Of a stretch of 64,000 bases of DNA, positions 46,661 to 55,693 are shown piece by piece. The notes beneath the pieces were generated by a model. The model searched no databases and was not told where the DNA came from. It saw only the letters and a program-made list of their open reading frames with translations. The DNA is taken from assembly GCA_018377375.1 (NCBI GenBank), contig JAGZZN010000002.1, positions 6,547-70,546 of the forward strand. Direction: 5' to 3'. How positions within the stretch are numbered: the stretch's first letter is position 1; each line of letters starts with the position of its first letter. The stretch comes from Streptococcus parasanguinis (GTDB lineage Bacteria; Bacillota; Bacilli; Lactobacillales; Streptococcaceae). Made by a program: the position numbers and the translations under genes.

Positions 46661-46954
46661 TTATTTTGCGATTGGGTAAACAGAAACTTGTTTTTTATCG
46701 CGACCTTTACGTTCGAAGCGTACTACGCCTTCAACTTTTGCGAACAAAGTATCGTCTCCACCACGTCCAACGTTCACACCTGGGTAGATGTGAGTACCGC
46801 GTTGACGGTAAAGGATAGATCCACCTGTTACAGTTTGTCCATCAGCTGCTTTAGCTCCAAGACGTTTTGCTTGTGAATCACGTCCGTTTGATGTAGAACC
46901 TCCACCTTTTTTGTGGGCGAAAAGTTGCAAGTTAGCAAGATTCAATTTCAACAT
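46661..46954 (-). CDS. rpmA: 50S ribosomal protein L27 (with cleavable prepeptide)
   Basis: 97 residues; [20 protein letters not shown] is the conserved N-terminus of mature L27, which reaches the peptidyl-transferase centre. It is preceded by [12 protein letters not shown], the Firmicute prepeptide that must be removed (cleavage before Ala13) by Prp, encoded directly upstream. Last gene of rplU-prp-rpmA. Confidence 0.97.
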   Translation of the reverse strand: MLKLNLANLQLFAHKKGGGSTSNGRDSQAKRLGAKAADGQTVTGGSILYRQRGTHIYPGVNVGRGGDDTLFAKVEGVVRFERKGRDKKQVSVYPIAK

Positions 46955-46971
46955 AATTGTTTTCCTCCATG

Positions 46972-47316
46972 TTAGTTTTCTGTGATAACTCTTGTTTGGA
47001 CGAACTCTGATGAGTTCTCCGATAAGTTTGCCATCCCTAAGAAAAATGATTCAAAGAATAGTTGGGTCATTTCTCTCTGATGAGGTGGAATATCTGTCGG
47101 GATCGTCACCCGAAGGAAACCACCTTCTTCTTCGTTTAATTCTAGATCCGGTTCGTAGCCTGCAAATTTCTCAACAGAGTTGACAAAGTTAATGGCTAGA
47201 GTCGAAACCGATGCACACACGACATCAAAGCCGTATTCACCGCTTCCAGCGTGCCCAGTGATTTCTGCACTCCTCAGCTCGCCATCTTCGGCTCGTTCAA
47301 AGACTGCTTGTATCAT
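46972..47316 (-). CDS. prp: Ribosomal-processing cysteine protease Prp
   Basis: 114 residues. Catalytic pair in GHAG (His22) and DVVCASVS (Cys34), with [12 protein letters not shown] in the middle. Removes the L27 prepeptide; essential for this in Staphylococcus. Between rplU and rpmA as in other Firmicutes. Confidence 0.95.
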   Translation of the reverse strand: MIQAVFERAEDGELRSAEITGHAGSGEYGFDVVCASVSTLAINFVNSVEKFAGYEPDLELNEEEGGFLRVTIPTDIPPHQREMTQLFFESFFLGMANLSENSSEFVQTRVITEN

Positions 47317-47330
47317 GTGTTCTCCTAAAA

Positions 47331-47645
47331 TTAAGCGTTGATAGCGTTGATGACAACTTTAGTGTAAGGTTGACGGTGACCTTGTTTACGGTGGCTACCT
47401 TTTTTAGGTTTGTACTTGTAAGTAACAACTTTCTTTTGTTTTCCTTGTTTTTCAACAGTTCCAACAACAGTAGCTCCTGAAACAAGTGGAGTTCCGACAA
47501 CAGTGTTTTCACCACCAACAAGAACAACTTCGTTAAATGTAACTTCTTGACCAGCTTCAACGTTCAATTTTTCAACGTAGACTGCTTGACCAACTTCAAC
47601 TTTAACTTGTTTTCCGCCAGTTTTAATGATTGCGTATGTGCTCAT
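47331..47645 (-). CDS. rplU: 50S ribosomal protein L21
   Basis: 104 residues from ATG 47645 (TAGGAGGTGC upstream); the 28-codon extension runs through the leader and is rejected. [20 protein letters not shown] and [17 protein letters not shown] are L21 signatures. First gene of the operon. Confidence 0.97.
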   Translation of the reverse strand: MSTYAIIKTGGKQVKVEVGQAVYVEKLNVEAGQEVTFNEVVLVGGENTVVGTPLVSGATVVGTVEKQGKQKKVVTYKYKPKKGSHRKQGHRQPYTKVVINAINA

Positions 47646-47780
47646 TATGCACCTCCTATGTATTTTTGGGTTTCCCCGTATTTTTGTGAAGACTCGCCTA
47701 GCATCGTGGGACGAACCACTTACTCTCATGGAAATGAGCGACGATGTTCGAGCGGTTGCACAGGCATGTGCATAGTCAAC
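47646..47780 (-). ncRNA. L21 leader (autoregulatory 5' UTR)
   Basis: About 135-nt structured leader between the promoter and rplU. It contains TGCACATGCCTGTGCA and the paired segments CATCGTcGC / CATCGTGGG-region. Firmicutes carry a known ribosomal protein L21 leader in this position; membership is by position and general structure, not by a covariance search. Confidence 0.6.
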
Positions 47781-47786
47781 TCTCTT

Positions 47787-47815
47787 AGTATATCACTTCT
47801 ATCAGACAAAGACAA
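47787..47815 (-). promoter_or_regulatory. rplU operon promoter
   Basis: Minus strand TTGTCT (47815-47810), 17-bp spacer, TATACT (47792-47787). Confidence 0.78.
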
Positions 47816-47907
47816 GTATTTTTGCGCTTTGAAAACGAATTTCTTTTATAAAATGGATTATTTTGTATCTTTTATTTTAAGATTGCTTGTCAGTCCGACT
47901 TCTTCAT

Positions 47908-48450
47908 CTACTTATCCTTAAATTTAAAGTCATTGAAGCTCATTTTTGCTTTAGACGAATCGTTCATGCTCTTCATCTTTTCTTCTTGTTCCTTGGTGAT
48001 TTTGATAGGAATGGCTGCAGCCGTATTGGGTTTCAACACCCCTGATTCGCTCACTTCATAGTCCACTGTGACATCTTTAAAAAGTGGCTCTCCATCATAT
48101 TCCAAATTTAGAACAAAGGATCCATCACGATCGATGGTTGTGGTGGTACGATTCACGATAAAGAACAAGGCGAAGCGGTTTTCCTCATTTCCAAAGGTAT
48201 AGCCTGGGAAAAAGACAAATAATTTTCCTGGTTCTCCAAGCGTTGGATGTTCCTTGATAAATTTTTCAGATGCTTCCAGGACTTCGTTGTCCTGATCTTT
48301 GTACTGGTTGGCTCTGACAAATGTGAGGGGTTCTTTTTTACTGCTGGTTGACTGGCTGGTCTTTTCTTCTTTTTTCGGGCCAGTAAATGATACTTTAACA
48401 CAGCCTGTCAACAGAAGCAAACTTGTCATTAAAACGATAACTTTTTTCAT
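47908..48450 (-). CDS. Unknown lipoprotein
   Basis: 180 residues: signal peptide MKKVIVLMTSLLLLTG with lipobox LTGC (Cys17), a Ser/Lys-rich linker, then a beta-rich domain (residues 42-180) with a DUF4352-like flavour (extracellular Ig-like). No catalytic motif. Exposed on the outer membrane face. It follows thiI by about 50 bp on the same strand but has its own ribosome-binding site. Confidence 0.7.
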   Translation of the reverse strand: MKKVIVLMTSLLLLTGCVKVSFTGPKKEEKTSQSTSSKKEPLTFVRANQYKDQDNEVLEASEKFIKEHPTLGEPGKLFVFFPGYTFGNEENRFALFFIVNRTTTTIDRDGSFVLNLEYDGEPLFKDVTVDYEVSESGVLKPNTAAAIPIKITKEQEEKMKSMNDSSKAKMSFNDFKFKDK

Positions 48451-48502
48451 TTTGTCTCCTTTAAGTTGGTTAGAAAAAGAGGCTGGATACTCCCAGTCTC
48501 TC

Positions 48503-49723
48503 CTATAGCAAATCCTCGATCAGGTCATCGACCTCATCTTTTTCTGCTTTTGGTGTGATCTCTGTTACGATGATGCCTGCTACCGCACGCTCAACCAAAG
48601 CTTCCACATCCATCCGTTGCTCATACTGCTCCGCATTTTTGAGTTTCGGATTCGTCTTTGGACGATCCGGTGCAAAGATGGTACAACAATCTTCGAATGG
48701 CTGGATAGAAATTTCAAAGGTATCAATGGCTTGAGCAATATCGATGATTTCCAATTTGTCCATGGTCACCACCGGACGGATAACCGGCGTATTGGTCACT
48801 GCATTGATGGCCTGCATACTCTCTAAGGTTTGGCTAGCCACTTGTCCCAAGCTTTCACCATTGATAATCACCAAACCACCGCGAACCTCGCGAATACGGT
48901 CTGTAATGCGCATCATAAAGCGACGGGTCAAAGTCATGAGGTAAGCTTCTGGCGCTTTTGCCTTGATTTCCTCTTGGATCTCTGTGAAGGGCACCTCGAT
49001 AAATTGGATATTTCCCCCAAACTTGGTCAACTTCCGTGTTAAATCATGGGCTTTTTTAAGAGCACCTGGGCTGGTATAAGGTGGGCTAGCAAAGTGTACT
49101 GCCTCGATATCCACTCCACGCTTCAAGGCTAGGTAACCAGCTACTGGAGAGTCGATCCCACCAGAAAGCATGAGCATGCCCTTGCCAGACGTACCAACAG
49201 GAAGGCCACCTGCTCCCTTAATGGTTTCATAAGAGATGTAAGCTGCTTCTTCTCGAATTTCAACTTGCAAGTTGATATCTGGTTTTTTCATCTGAGCTTG
49301 GATGGTTGGGATCGCTTCAAAGACCGCACCTCCCAAGGTTTGGTTGAGCTCGCGACTATCGAGTTCAAAGGTATGGTCACTGCGCTTACTTGAGATTTTA
49401 AAGGTCAAGCCATCCTTGTAAATCTCCTTCATGATCTCTTGCACTGCCGATTTTAAGGCCGGAACAGATTTTTCAATCTTGTAAACAGGTGAAAAATTTT
49501 GGATTCCAAAAACCTGCTTGAGGGATTCTGCTACTGGCTCATAATTCGTCCCATGCAGATAAGCATGCGCCCGATCGCGGTCGGCTATCACTTTGACAGC
49601 TGGATAGATAGATAAAACATCTTGGATATTATTGCGAAGTTTATTGATGAAACGCATGCGGTTCTTTCCTTTAGTAGAAAGTTCTCCATAGCGAATCATA
49701 ATTTCTGAATAGGTTAAGGTCAT
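48503..49723 (-). CDS. thiI: tRNA 4-thiouridine synthetase ThiI (no rhodanese domain)
   Basis: 406 residues: NFLD/THUMP RNA-binding region (about 1-165) and a PP-loop ATPase ([18 protein letters not shown], about 184-201). It lacks the C-terminal rhodanese domain of E. coli ThiI, as in Gram-positive forms that take sulfur from a dedicated cysteine desulfurase, encoded 18 bp upstream. Makes s4U8 in tRNA. Confidence 0.95.
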   Translation of the reverse strand: MTLTYSEIMIRYGELSTKGKNRMRFINKLRNNIQDVLSIYPAVKVIADRDRAHAYLHGTNYEPVAESLKQVFGIQNFSPVYKIEKSVPALKSAVQEIMKEIYKDGLTFKISSKRSDHTFELDSRELNQTLGGAVFEAIPTIQAQMKKPDINLQVEIREEAAYISYETIKGAGGLPVGTSGKGMLMLSGGIDSPVAGYLALKRGVDIEAVHFASPPYTSPGALKKAHDLTRKLTKFGGNIQFIEVPFTEIQEEIKAKAPEAYLMTLTRRFMMRITDRIREVRGGLVIINGESLGQVASQTLESMQAINAVTNTPVIRPVVTMDKLEIIDIAQAIDTFEISIQPFEDCCTIFAPDRPKTNPKLKNAEQYEQRMDVEALVERAVAGIIVTEITPKAEKDEVDDLIEDLL

Positions 49724-49741
49724 GTTGATTTCCTTCTATAA

Positions 49742-50884
49742 TTAACGTACTTTTCGTGTTTGTTCGTAAATCAGTTTGAACTTGGTCAAGAATTGCTCAA
49801 CTTGGCTCATGTCATTTTCAAGATCGAGACTCAAGCGGACAGCTGTCTGTGCAATGCTCTTGTCCACTCCCATGGCAATCAAGGTTCCAGCTGGCTTACC
49901 AGCTTTGGACGAGCAAGCACTGGTTGTCGAGATGTAAATATCAAACTCTTCAAAGGCATGGACCACTACTTCTCCACGAACTCCCTTGATCCCGAAAGTC
50001 AAGATATGAGCCGCAAAGTGATCCTCACCAGAAAAGATGGTGACATCTGGATAATTGGCCAATTCTTTGCGGATGACTTCTTTCATCTGCTGGGTCTTGC
50101 TGGCAAAAGCTTCTTGGTTTTCCATGGATAAGCGTAGGGCTTTTGCTGTTGCTGCGATGCCTGCTACGTTCTCAGTTGTCGAGCGCATTTCTTTTTCTTG
50201 GCCCCCACCTGTTAAGAGAGGGGTAATCTTTTTGCCTTCTTTAATATAGACAAAACCTACTCCACGAAGGCCATGGAATTTGTGACTAGAGAAGGTCGCA
50301 AAGTCCACGCGCTCTGGTAGATAAACTTCTGTTGCTACCTTTGCCAAAGCTTGAACAGCATCGACATGGAAACTAACCGTTGGGCGATCTTCCAAAAGAT
50401 CCGCGATGTCATGGATGGGCTGGATGGAACCAATCTCATTGTTGACGGCCATAACAGAGACCAAAGTCGTATCCGGACGGAGAAGGCTAGCCAAGGCATC
50501 TACCTTGACAAAGCCACGCGCATCCACTGGAGCGTAATCCACTTCGAATCCCTGTGTCTTTAACCAAGCAGCCGATTCCTTGATGGCAGGATGCTCGATG
50601 TCAGAGACAATGATATGCTTGCCATAAGGAGCTTTCTCAAAGGCGACACCTTTGAGGATCCAATTGTCCCCTTCCGTCCCACCAGACGTGAAGTAAATTT
50701 CCTCAGCTTTCTTGCCAATTAGCTCCGCAATTTGTTTCCGAGAAGCTTCCAAAATACGAGTAGCTTGACTACCTAGATTGTGCAAACTAGAAGGGTTGCC
50801 CCAGATCCGAGTCGCTACTTCTGTATAAGTCGCAAGGGCTTCTGGATAGGGTTTAGTCGTTGCTGAATTGTCAAAATAGATCAT
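49742..50884 (-). CDS. Cysteine desulfurase (NifS/IscS-like, partner of ThiI)
   Basis: 380 residues, PLP enzyme: N-terminal YFDNSATTKPYPEAL, PLP lysine in FSSHKFHGLRGVG (about 200-212) and the active Cys in TTSACSSKAG (about 327-336). The short Cys loop and the position before thiI match NifZ of Bacillus, which feeds ThiI. Confidence 0.93.
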   Translation of the reverse strand: MIYFDNSATTKPYPEALATYTEVATRIWGNPSSLHNLGSQATRILEASRKQIAELIGKKAEEIYFTSGGTEGDNWILKGVAFEKAPYGKHIIVSDIEHPAIKESAAWLKTQGFEVDYAPVDARGFVKVDALASLLRPDTTLVSVMAVNNEIGSIQPIHDIADLLEDRPTVSFHVDAVQALAKVATEVYLPERVDFATFSSHKFHGLRGVGFVYIKEGKKITPLLTGGGQEKEMRSTTENVAGIAATAKALRLSMENQEAFASKTQQMKEVIRKELANYPDVTIFSGEDHFAAHILTFGIKGVRGEVVVHAFEEFDIYISTTSACSSKAGKPAGTLIAMGVDKSIAQTAVRLSLDLENDMSQVEQFLTKFKLIYEQTRKVR

Positions 50885-51004
50885 GTCCTACGCATCCATC
50901 ACTTTCTTTTTACGTAACTTCTATTTTATCATTTCTAACCGCTTGGGACAAGGATTTGATAAAGAGAGATGCGGCAAAATCACTCTATAAAATTCAGTTC
51001 TTTT

Positions 51005-51033
51005 TAGACATTTTTCAGAAAATGACTTATAAT
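51005..51033 (+). promoter_or_regulatory. Promoter of the Ser/Thr-rich membrane protein gene
   Basis: TAGACA (51005-51010), 17-bp spacer, TATAAT (51028-51033), 38 bp before ATG 51071. Confidence 0.8.
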
Positions 51034-51070
51034 AGGAAAGTGTTAAAAAACAATTTTTGATAGAAAGAGA

Positions 51071-51511
51071 ATGAACATGTCACAATATTCAAGAAGTAAC
51101 AAAAACCAAAAACCTGAGGAAAAAGTTGATACAAGACCATCTCGCGGTGAGAAAGTCAAACAAGGTTTGTCCGTATTTCAAACAGTTGTAGCTACGATTG
51201 CCAGTCTCTTAGGGATTATCGTCACTTCCTTTACCATCATGAGTCTGCTCAATAAAGACAATCAAAAAACAGAAGACAAACCATCTAGTAGCACCAGTGT
51301 CGTCGTAGTTCATGATAAGGGATCTGACTCCAGCGCTACCAATACAGATGCTAACACCAATACACAAACCAATTCAAGCAATACAGAAACAAGTTCACAA
51401 AAAGAAACCGATAGCTCATCTGCTACAGAAACCAGTTCATCTGCCGCACAAGACCAAGGTTCCACAGCAACAGACAGTGGCGCAGATACAGCCACATCTG
51501 GATCCAACTAA
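51071..51511 (+). CDS. Membrane-anchored Ser/Thr-rich extracellular protein
   Basis: 146 residues: charged cytoplasmic start (1-33), one membrane helix (about 38-63, VVATIASLLGIIVTSFTIM), then a Ser/Thr/Asp/Gln tail of 80 residues of low complexity. Resembles the small DUF6556-type proteins of streptococci, role unknown. ATG 51071 or 51077 may be used. Monocistronic: own promoter and terminator. Confidence 0.7.
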   Translation: MNMSQYSRSNKNQKPEEKVDTRPSRGEKVKQGLSVFQTVVATIASLLGIIVTSFTIMSLLNKDNQKTEDKPSSSTSVVVVHDKGSDSSATNTDANTNTQTNSSNTETSSQKETDSSSATETSSSAAQDQGSTATDSGADTATSGSN

Positions 51512-51546
51512 AAAATCAGTAAGGACAACCTTACTGATTTTTTTTG
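51511..51546 (+). terminator. Terminator after the Ser/Thr-rich protein gene
   Basis: AAATCAGTAAGG loop ACAA CCTTACTGATTT plus T-run; 12-bp stem. Confidence 0.9.
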
Positions 51547-51732
51547 GCTTTCGATGCCAGCTTTTTCTGATTTTTATAGAAAGCATCTATCTCATTGTCA
51601 TACTCCCATTTGAGTTTTGAACGTTCTTCCTGGATTTGATCTAATCATTCATATGGAAACATGTTGGGTCTATCTCTGTAAGCTGATTCTGCTAGTGAAG
51701 CATATCGATTATCAAAACTGCTCAAATGCCAA

Positions 51733-52176
51733 TTACTCAAATAATCTCCCCCCTATTCCAATGTCGGATCCTATATACATCTCATCTAGATTCAATGTAT
51801 TGTCATCATTAATTGGAATATCTACTCTCCAACCCGATTCTTCAATATGATTTATACGTCCATAAACATTCATATAATATTCAGGAGTTGTCAGTCCACC
51901 ATCACCCCATTGTGTCTGATCCCAATCAATCTGAACGGATTCGACTTTTGAATTTTGTGCTTTGACTAAATCAATAACCTTCTGTTCGTGTTATTTTAGG
52001 TAGTCCAGTTGTTCTTTTTTTATGTCTCCTTCTGGTTTTTGTACGACTTTCTTTGAAGATGGGGTCGTTATCTTCTGTTCAGGTCTTTTGGTCAGGGTCA
52101 TGATTTTTCCTCCAAGAAAAACCAGTCCTAGGATCGGTAACAAAATGATCAAAAATAGTTCCATTTGTCTCTTCAT
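51733..52176 (-). pseudogene. Tandem-family membrane protein, copy 5, broken by one stop codon
   Basis: MKRQMELFLIILLPILGLVF gives a membrane anchor, then ...KKEQLDYLK-stop at 51993-51991. Reading through the TAA, the frame continues HEQKVIDLVKAQNSKVESVQ and IDWDQTQWGDGGLTTPEYYM to a natural stop at 51735-51733. It is nearly the same as the intact copy at 54125-53682, where the position of the stop is Glu (GAA to TAA). One point mutation therefore inactivates it. Confidence 0.82.
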
Positions 52177-52210
52177 AAATCCTCCTTACAGACTTTGAAT
52201 CTTCCAGTTC

Positions 52211-52636
52211 TTACTCAATATAATCACCCTTAATACTAATATTATGGCCCATACTAAATGTCATCTTTTGATCAGAATCAAATACGACATCCACCCTCCA
52301 TCCTGAATCTTCAAGTTGATTGACGGTACCAAAAATTTCTATGACCTCATCTCCACCTTGTGGGGTCCCATTTCCACCATCAATCCATTGCGTTTCGTCC
52401 CAATAAATCTGAACAGAATCAACCTTTGAACTCTTCGATTTCACAAAATTGACGATTTCTTGCTCGTGCTCTTTGAGATAAACAAGTTGTTTTTGTTTGA
52501 TCACTTCTATATCTTCTTTTGTGGAGGAAGAGGTTGCAGTTTGTACTTGTTTTGTATGAGCTTTTTGTTTTACACTACAACCTCCAATGCTTGTGAAAAT
52601 AAACATTAAAGCTAATAACTTAAGTGTACATTTCAT
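52211..52636 (-). CDS. Tandem-family lipoprotein, copy 4
   Basis: 141 residues: signal peptide with lipobox IGGC (Cys20), Lys/Thr/Ser linker, then the family core: KQKQLVYLKEHEQEIVNFVK, VQIYWDETQW, GGNGTPQGGDEV, GTVNQLEDSGWRV. Family unrecognised. Exposed on the outer membrane face. Tandem arrays of diverged copies suggest a fast-evolving surface role such as immunity, which is inference. Confidence 0.7.
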   Translation of the reverse strand: MKCTLKLLALMFIFTSIGGCSVKQKAHTKQVQTATSSSTKEDIEVIKQKQLVYLKEHEQEIVNFVKSKSSKVDSVQIYWDETQWIDGGNGTPQGGDEVIEIFGTVNQLEDSGWRVDVVFDSDQKMTFSMGHNISIKGDYIE

Positions 52637-52679
52637 TTTAATTTTCTTGTTTCCTCATAACACTTTTACTTCTATTTAC

Positions 52680-53141
52680 TTAAGAAAAAATTTTCCAGCC
52701 ACCATTTTCCTCGATATAGATATCATTAAGCATGCCCATTTTTTTGATAGTTGGTATGCTATTTTGATCTTCTAGGTAAAAATCAACGGAGAATTTTGTG
52801 TTTTTTAATTGATTAATCTGACCAGAAATAGATAAATTGTATCCACCACCCTGAGGCGTTCCGTTTCCAGACTCTTCAATTTGCATACTGTTCCAATCAA
52901 TCTGAACGGATTCGACTTTTGGATTTTGAGCTTTCACAAAATCAACAATTTCTTTTTCATGTTCTTTCAAATAGGCTAGCTGCTTTTGTTTAATGGCTTC
53001 TTTATCTTCTTTTGTGGTTGAAGAGGTGACAGTCTGCGCTTGTCTGCTCTTTTCACGTTCTTTCTTCACACATCCTACTAGACATCCAAGTGTTGAAATG
53101 AAAGCAAGTGCGATTATCAAATTGTTTATTTGTTTTCTCAT
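52680..53141 (-). CDS. Tandem-family lipoprotein, copy 3
   Basis: 153 residues from ATG 53141, the start that gives a proper signal peptide (MRKQINNLIIALAFISTLG, lipobox LVGC); no good ribosome-binding site is visible and a longer frame to 53204 exists. Core: KQLAYLKEHEKEIVDFVKAQ, VQIDWNSMQ, GNGTPQGGGYNLSISGQINQ. Same family as its neighbours on both sides. Confidence 0.65.
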   Translation of the reverse strand: MRKQINNLIIALAFISTLGCLVGCVKKEREKSRQAQTVTSSTTKEDKEAIKQKQLAYLKEHEKEIVDFVKAQNPKVESVQIDWNSMQIEESGNGTPQGGGYNLSISGQINQLKNTKFSVDFYLEDQNSIPTIKKMGMLNDIYIEENGGWKIFS

Positions 53142-53200
53142 AATTTTATTTCGTTTAAAAGTGATTCCTCTATTGCATCTCTCATTGTCTAACGGACGGA

Positions 53201-53632
53201 TCATTTCTTTTCTACCCGATACAAATTGTCTGAACCAATTGAATCTATTTTAGGCATTTTATTTTCGTCTAACGTAAAATTCAGGCTAAAATTTGTTAGA
53301 TCACTTCCATTGGCATAACCATAAACTAATAGTATTTCGTCACCTCCCTGAGGCGTTCCATTACCTCCTACAACTGTTTTAATACTGTCCCAGTCATAAG
53401 ACACCTGCGTAATGTTAGCATTATGAGCTTTAACATAGGCTGTCATCTCTTGCTCGTGTTCTTTCAGATATGTGAGCTGTTTTTGTTTAATGGTTTTTTT
53501 GTCTTCCTTGGTTGTCGAAGGGGTTGCAATGGGTGCTTGTTTTGTTTGCTCTTTTGATTTTATGGTACATCCTCCTATACTTGCAAGGAGAGCTAAGGTA
53601 GTGATTAATTTAAACGCCGTTTGTTTTATCAT
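53201..53632 (-). CDS. Tandem-family lipoprotein, copy 2
   Basis: 143 residues: signal peptide with lipobox IGGC, then KQLTYLKEHEQEMTAYVKAH, VSYDWDSIKTVVGGNGTPQG and a C-terminal beta region. Family as for the copies at 52211, 52680 and 53682. About 50 bp after copy 1; probably one transcript. Confidence 0.7.
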   Translation of the reverse strand: MIKQTAFKLITTLALLASIGGCTIKSKEQTKQAPIATPSTTKEDKKTIKQKQLTYLKEHEQEMTAYVKAHNANITQVSYDWDSIKTVVGGNGTPQGGDEILLVYGYANGSDLTNFSLNFTLDENKMPKIDSIGSDNLYRVEKK

Positions 53633-53681
53633 GTGCTATCTTTCTCTAAAACAATTCTTTTTCAAAATGCATTGTACTTGA

Positions 53682-54125
53682 TCAGGAAATAGGCTTTCCG
53701 CCAATCGTAGGTTCATGGAGCATAAACATTTCTCGCATGTTAATTGACTGATCATCATTAATTGGAATATCCACTCCCCATCCTGAGTTCTCGATATGAT
53801 TAATGCGCCCAAAAACATTCATATAATATTCGGGAGTTGTAAGCCCACCATCACTCCACTGTATCTGATCCCAATCAATCTGAACGGATTCGACTTTTGG
53901 ATTTTGAGCCTTCACAAAATCGATAATCTCCTGTTCATGTTCTTTGAGGTATGCTAGTTGTTCTTTTTTTATGTCTCCTTCTGGTTTTTGTACGACTTTC
54001 TTTGAAGATGAGGCCGTTATCTTCTGTTCGGGCCTTTTGGTTAGGTGTATGATTTTTCCTCCAAGAAAAACCAGTCCTAAGATCGGTAACAGAATGATCA
54101 AAAATAGTTCCAGTCGTCTCTTCAT
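53682..54125 (-). CDS. Tandem-family membrane-anchored protein, copy 1
   Basis: 147 residues from ATG 54125 (GGAGAAGAAGAG upstream). It has an N-terminal membrane helix (LELFLIILLPILGLVFLGG) with no lipobox Cys, unlike copies 2-4. Core: KKEQLAYLKEHEQEIIDFVK, VQIDWDQIQWSDGGLTTPEY, NVFGRINHIENSGWGVDIPI. Intact twin of the broken copy at 52176-51733. First gene of the array. Confidence 0.7.
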   Translation of the reverse strand: MKRRLELFLIILLPILGLVFLGGKIIHLTKRPEQKITASSSKKVVQKPEGDIKKEQLAYLKEHEQEIIDFVKAQNPKVESVQIDWDQIQWSDGGLTTPEYYMNVFGRINHIENSGWGVDIPINDDQSINMREMFMLHEPTIGGKPIS

Positions 54126-54199
54126 CTCTTCTTCTCCAATCGTTCCATTCATGACTGAATGGGCCAGTCACTTTCCTTACTATTATAGCATCTTTCATT

Positions 54200-54361
54200 T
54201 GAATCTCAATCTAACTCACTAGTTAGAGACTATATGCAGCAATCATAAAAGAACTTTCGGGGTTCTTCTAGAATATAGGTAATCCTTTTTTACAAATAAC
54301 AACCTAAGTGATGCTAAGAATTCAAATGTTGCATTTTTGTAGAGTATCTAAATATATAATG
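54200..54361. other. Gap upstream of the tandem lipoprotein array
   Basis: AT-rich, no open frame. On the minus strand, TATAAT-like ATTATAG lies around 54181-54187 and could be the array's -10. Nothing else recognised before the repeat at 54362. Confidence 0.35.
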
Positions 54362-54594
54362 AAACTTTCCGCTGTGAGAAAAGTGCTAGAAACACCATTG
54401 TTTCTAGCACTCGGGAGTTTTGGGAGTAAAACAGTTTGGGAAACTGTTTTAGCCTGAGCCTAAAAATTAAAAAGCGAAGGGGTCCAAAACTAAGTCATGG
54501 AACTTCCTGGATTGCTGAAATCATCCACTGGATAATTTCACCTAACGTCCGTATTCACTTAAGGAAAGTTTCTAAGAGGAGTTTATCTTCAATC
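54362..54594 (+). repeat. Hairpin-rich intergenic repeat, family 1, copy 3 (longer)
   Basis: AAACTTTCC (54362-54370) to GGAAAGTTT (54563-54571) plus the tail TCTAAGAGGAGTTTATCTTC. Hairpins AGTGCTAGAAAC/GTTTCTAGCACT and AAAACAGTTT/AAACTGTTTT. About 70 bp longer than copies 1 and 2, with extra segments inserted in the centre (around 54425-54490 and 54512-54537). Same orientation as copy 1. Confidence 0.8.
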
Positions 54595-54619
54595 AAAAAG
54601 GAACCCGAAGGTTCCTTTT
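54595..54619 (-). terminator. Terminator of murB-potABCD
   Basis: AAAAGGAACC CGAA GGTTCCTTTT, 10-bp stem, symmetric A/T flanks, directly after potD. Confidence 0.88.
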
Positions 54620-54622
54620 GTG

Positions 54623-55693
54623 TTATTTCCGATACATCTTGACCTGAAGGTAAAGATCGTTATAGACTCCAAGCAACTTCTTGCCTAATTGTTGATAGAC
54701 TTCCAAATGGTCCAGTGTTTCATCGCTTGGATAGAAGGATTGGTCATCTTGGATTTCTTTTGGCAACATGGCTTTGGCTTTTTTATTTGGCGTTGAGTAG
54801 CCGACATAAAGAGCATTTTTCAAAGCATTTTTAGGACGAAGCATGAAGTTAATAAAGGCATATGCTGCTTCTTTATTTTTCACGGTTTTTGGAATGACAA
54901 TGTTATCAAACCAAAGGTTGCTGGCTTCAGTTGGTACGACATAGCGAAGATCCTTATTGGCATCCAGCATTTGGCTGGCTTCTCCTGAGAAAGTAACCCC
55001 AATAGCTGCATTGTTTTGGATCATATAGCCTTTCATCTCATCGGCCACCAAAGCTTTGATGTTGGGTGTCAAGGTGTAGAGTTTATCTACTGCCTCTTGC
55101 AATTTCTTTGGATCCTTTTCATTGAGGCTATAGCCCAAGGTATTGAGACCAATTCCCATGACCTCACGCGCACCATCGTACATCATGATGTCATTTCTGT
55201 ACTCTTCACGCCAGAGATCTGACCAATGTTCCGGAGCATTTTTGACCATCTTGGTATTGTAGATAATCCCCAAGGTACCCCAGAAATAAGGTACTGAATA
55301 TTGGTTACCCGGATCAAACGATTGGTTCAAGAGTTTTGGATCGATATTTTCCATCCCTTTGATCTTGGATTGGTCCAACTTTTCAACCAGATGTTCATCC
55401 ATCATCTTGGCAATCATGTATTCACTAGGTATCGCAATATCGTAGGTAGTTCCACCTTGCTTGATCTTAGTGTACATGGCTTCGTTGGAATCAAAGGTAT
55501 CATATTGCACCTGAATTCCCGTCTCTTTGGTGAATTCCTGGAGCAATTCAGGATCAACATAATCTCCCCAGTTGTAGATGACCAACTTGTCACTATTCTT
55601 GGTATTCATGCTCGCTTCGATCTGGTGGCTAATTCCCCAGAGGACCAGAATGACAAGGACAATCCCAGTTAGGAATGAATAAAGTTTTTTCAT
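54623..55693 (-). CDS. potD: Spermidine/putrescine-binding protein PotD
   Basis: 356 residues: an N-terminal hydrophobic signal/anchor (MKKLYSFLTGIVLVILVLWG) without a clear lipobox Cys, then the binding domain (LVIYNWGDYVDPELL, YDIAIPSEYMI, DGAREVMGIGLNTLGYSL). Binds polyamines outside the membrane and hands them to PotBC. Overlaps potC by 4 bp (ATGA). Last gene of the operon. Confidence 0.96.
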   Translation of the reverse strand: MKKLYSFLTGIVLVILVLWGISHQIEASMNTKNSDKLVIYNWGDYVDPELLQEFTKETGIQVQYDTFDSNEAMYTKIKQGGTTYDIAIPSEYMIAKMMDEHLVEKLDQSKIKGMENIDPKLLNQSFDPGNQYSVPYFWGTLGIIYNTKMVKNAPEHWSDLWREEYRNDIMMYDGAREVMGIGLNTLGYSLNEKDPKKLQEAVDKLYTLTPNIKALVADEMKGYMIQNNAAIGVTFSGEASQMLDANKDLRYVVPTEASNLWFDNIVIPKTVKNKEAAYAFINFMLRPKNALKNALYVGYSTPNKKAKAMLPKEIQDDQSFYPSDETLDHLEVYQQLGKKLLGVYNDLYLQVKMYRK

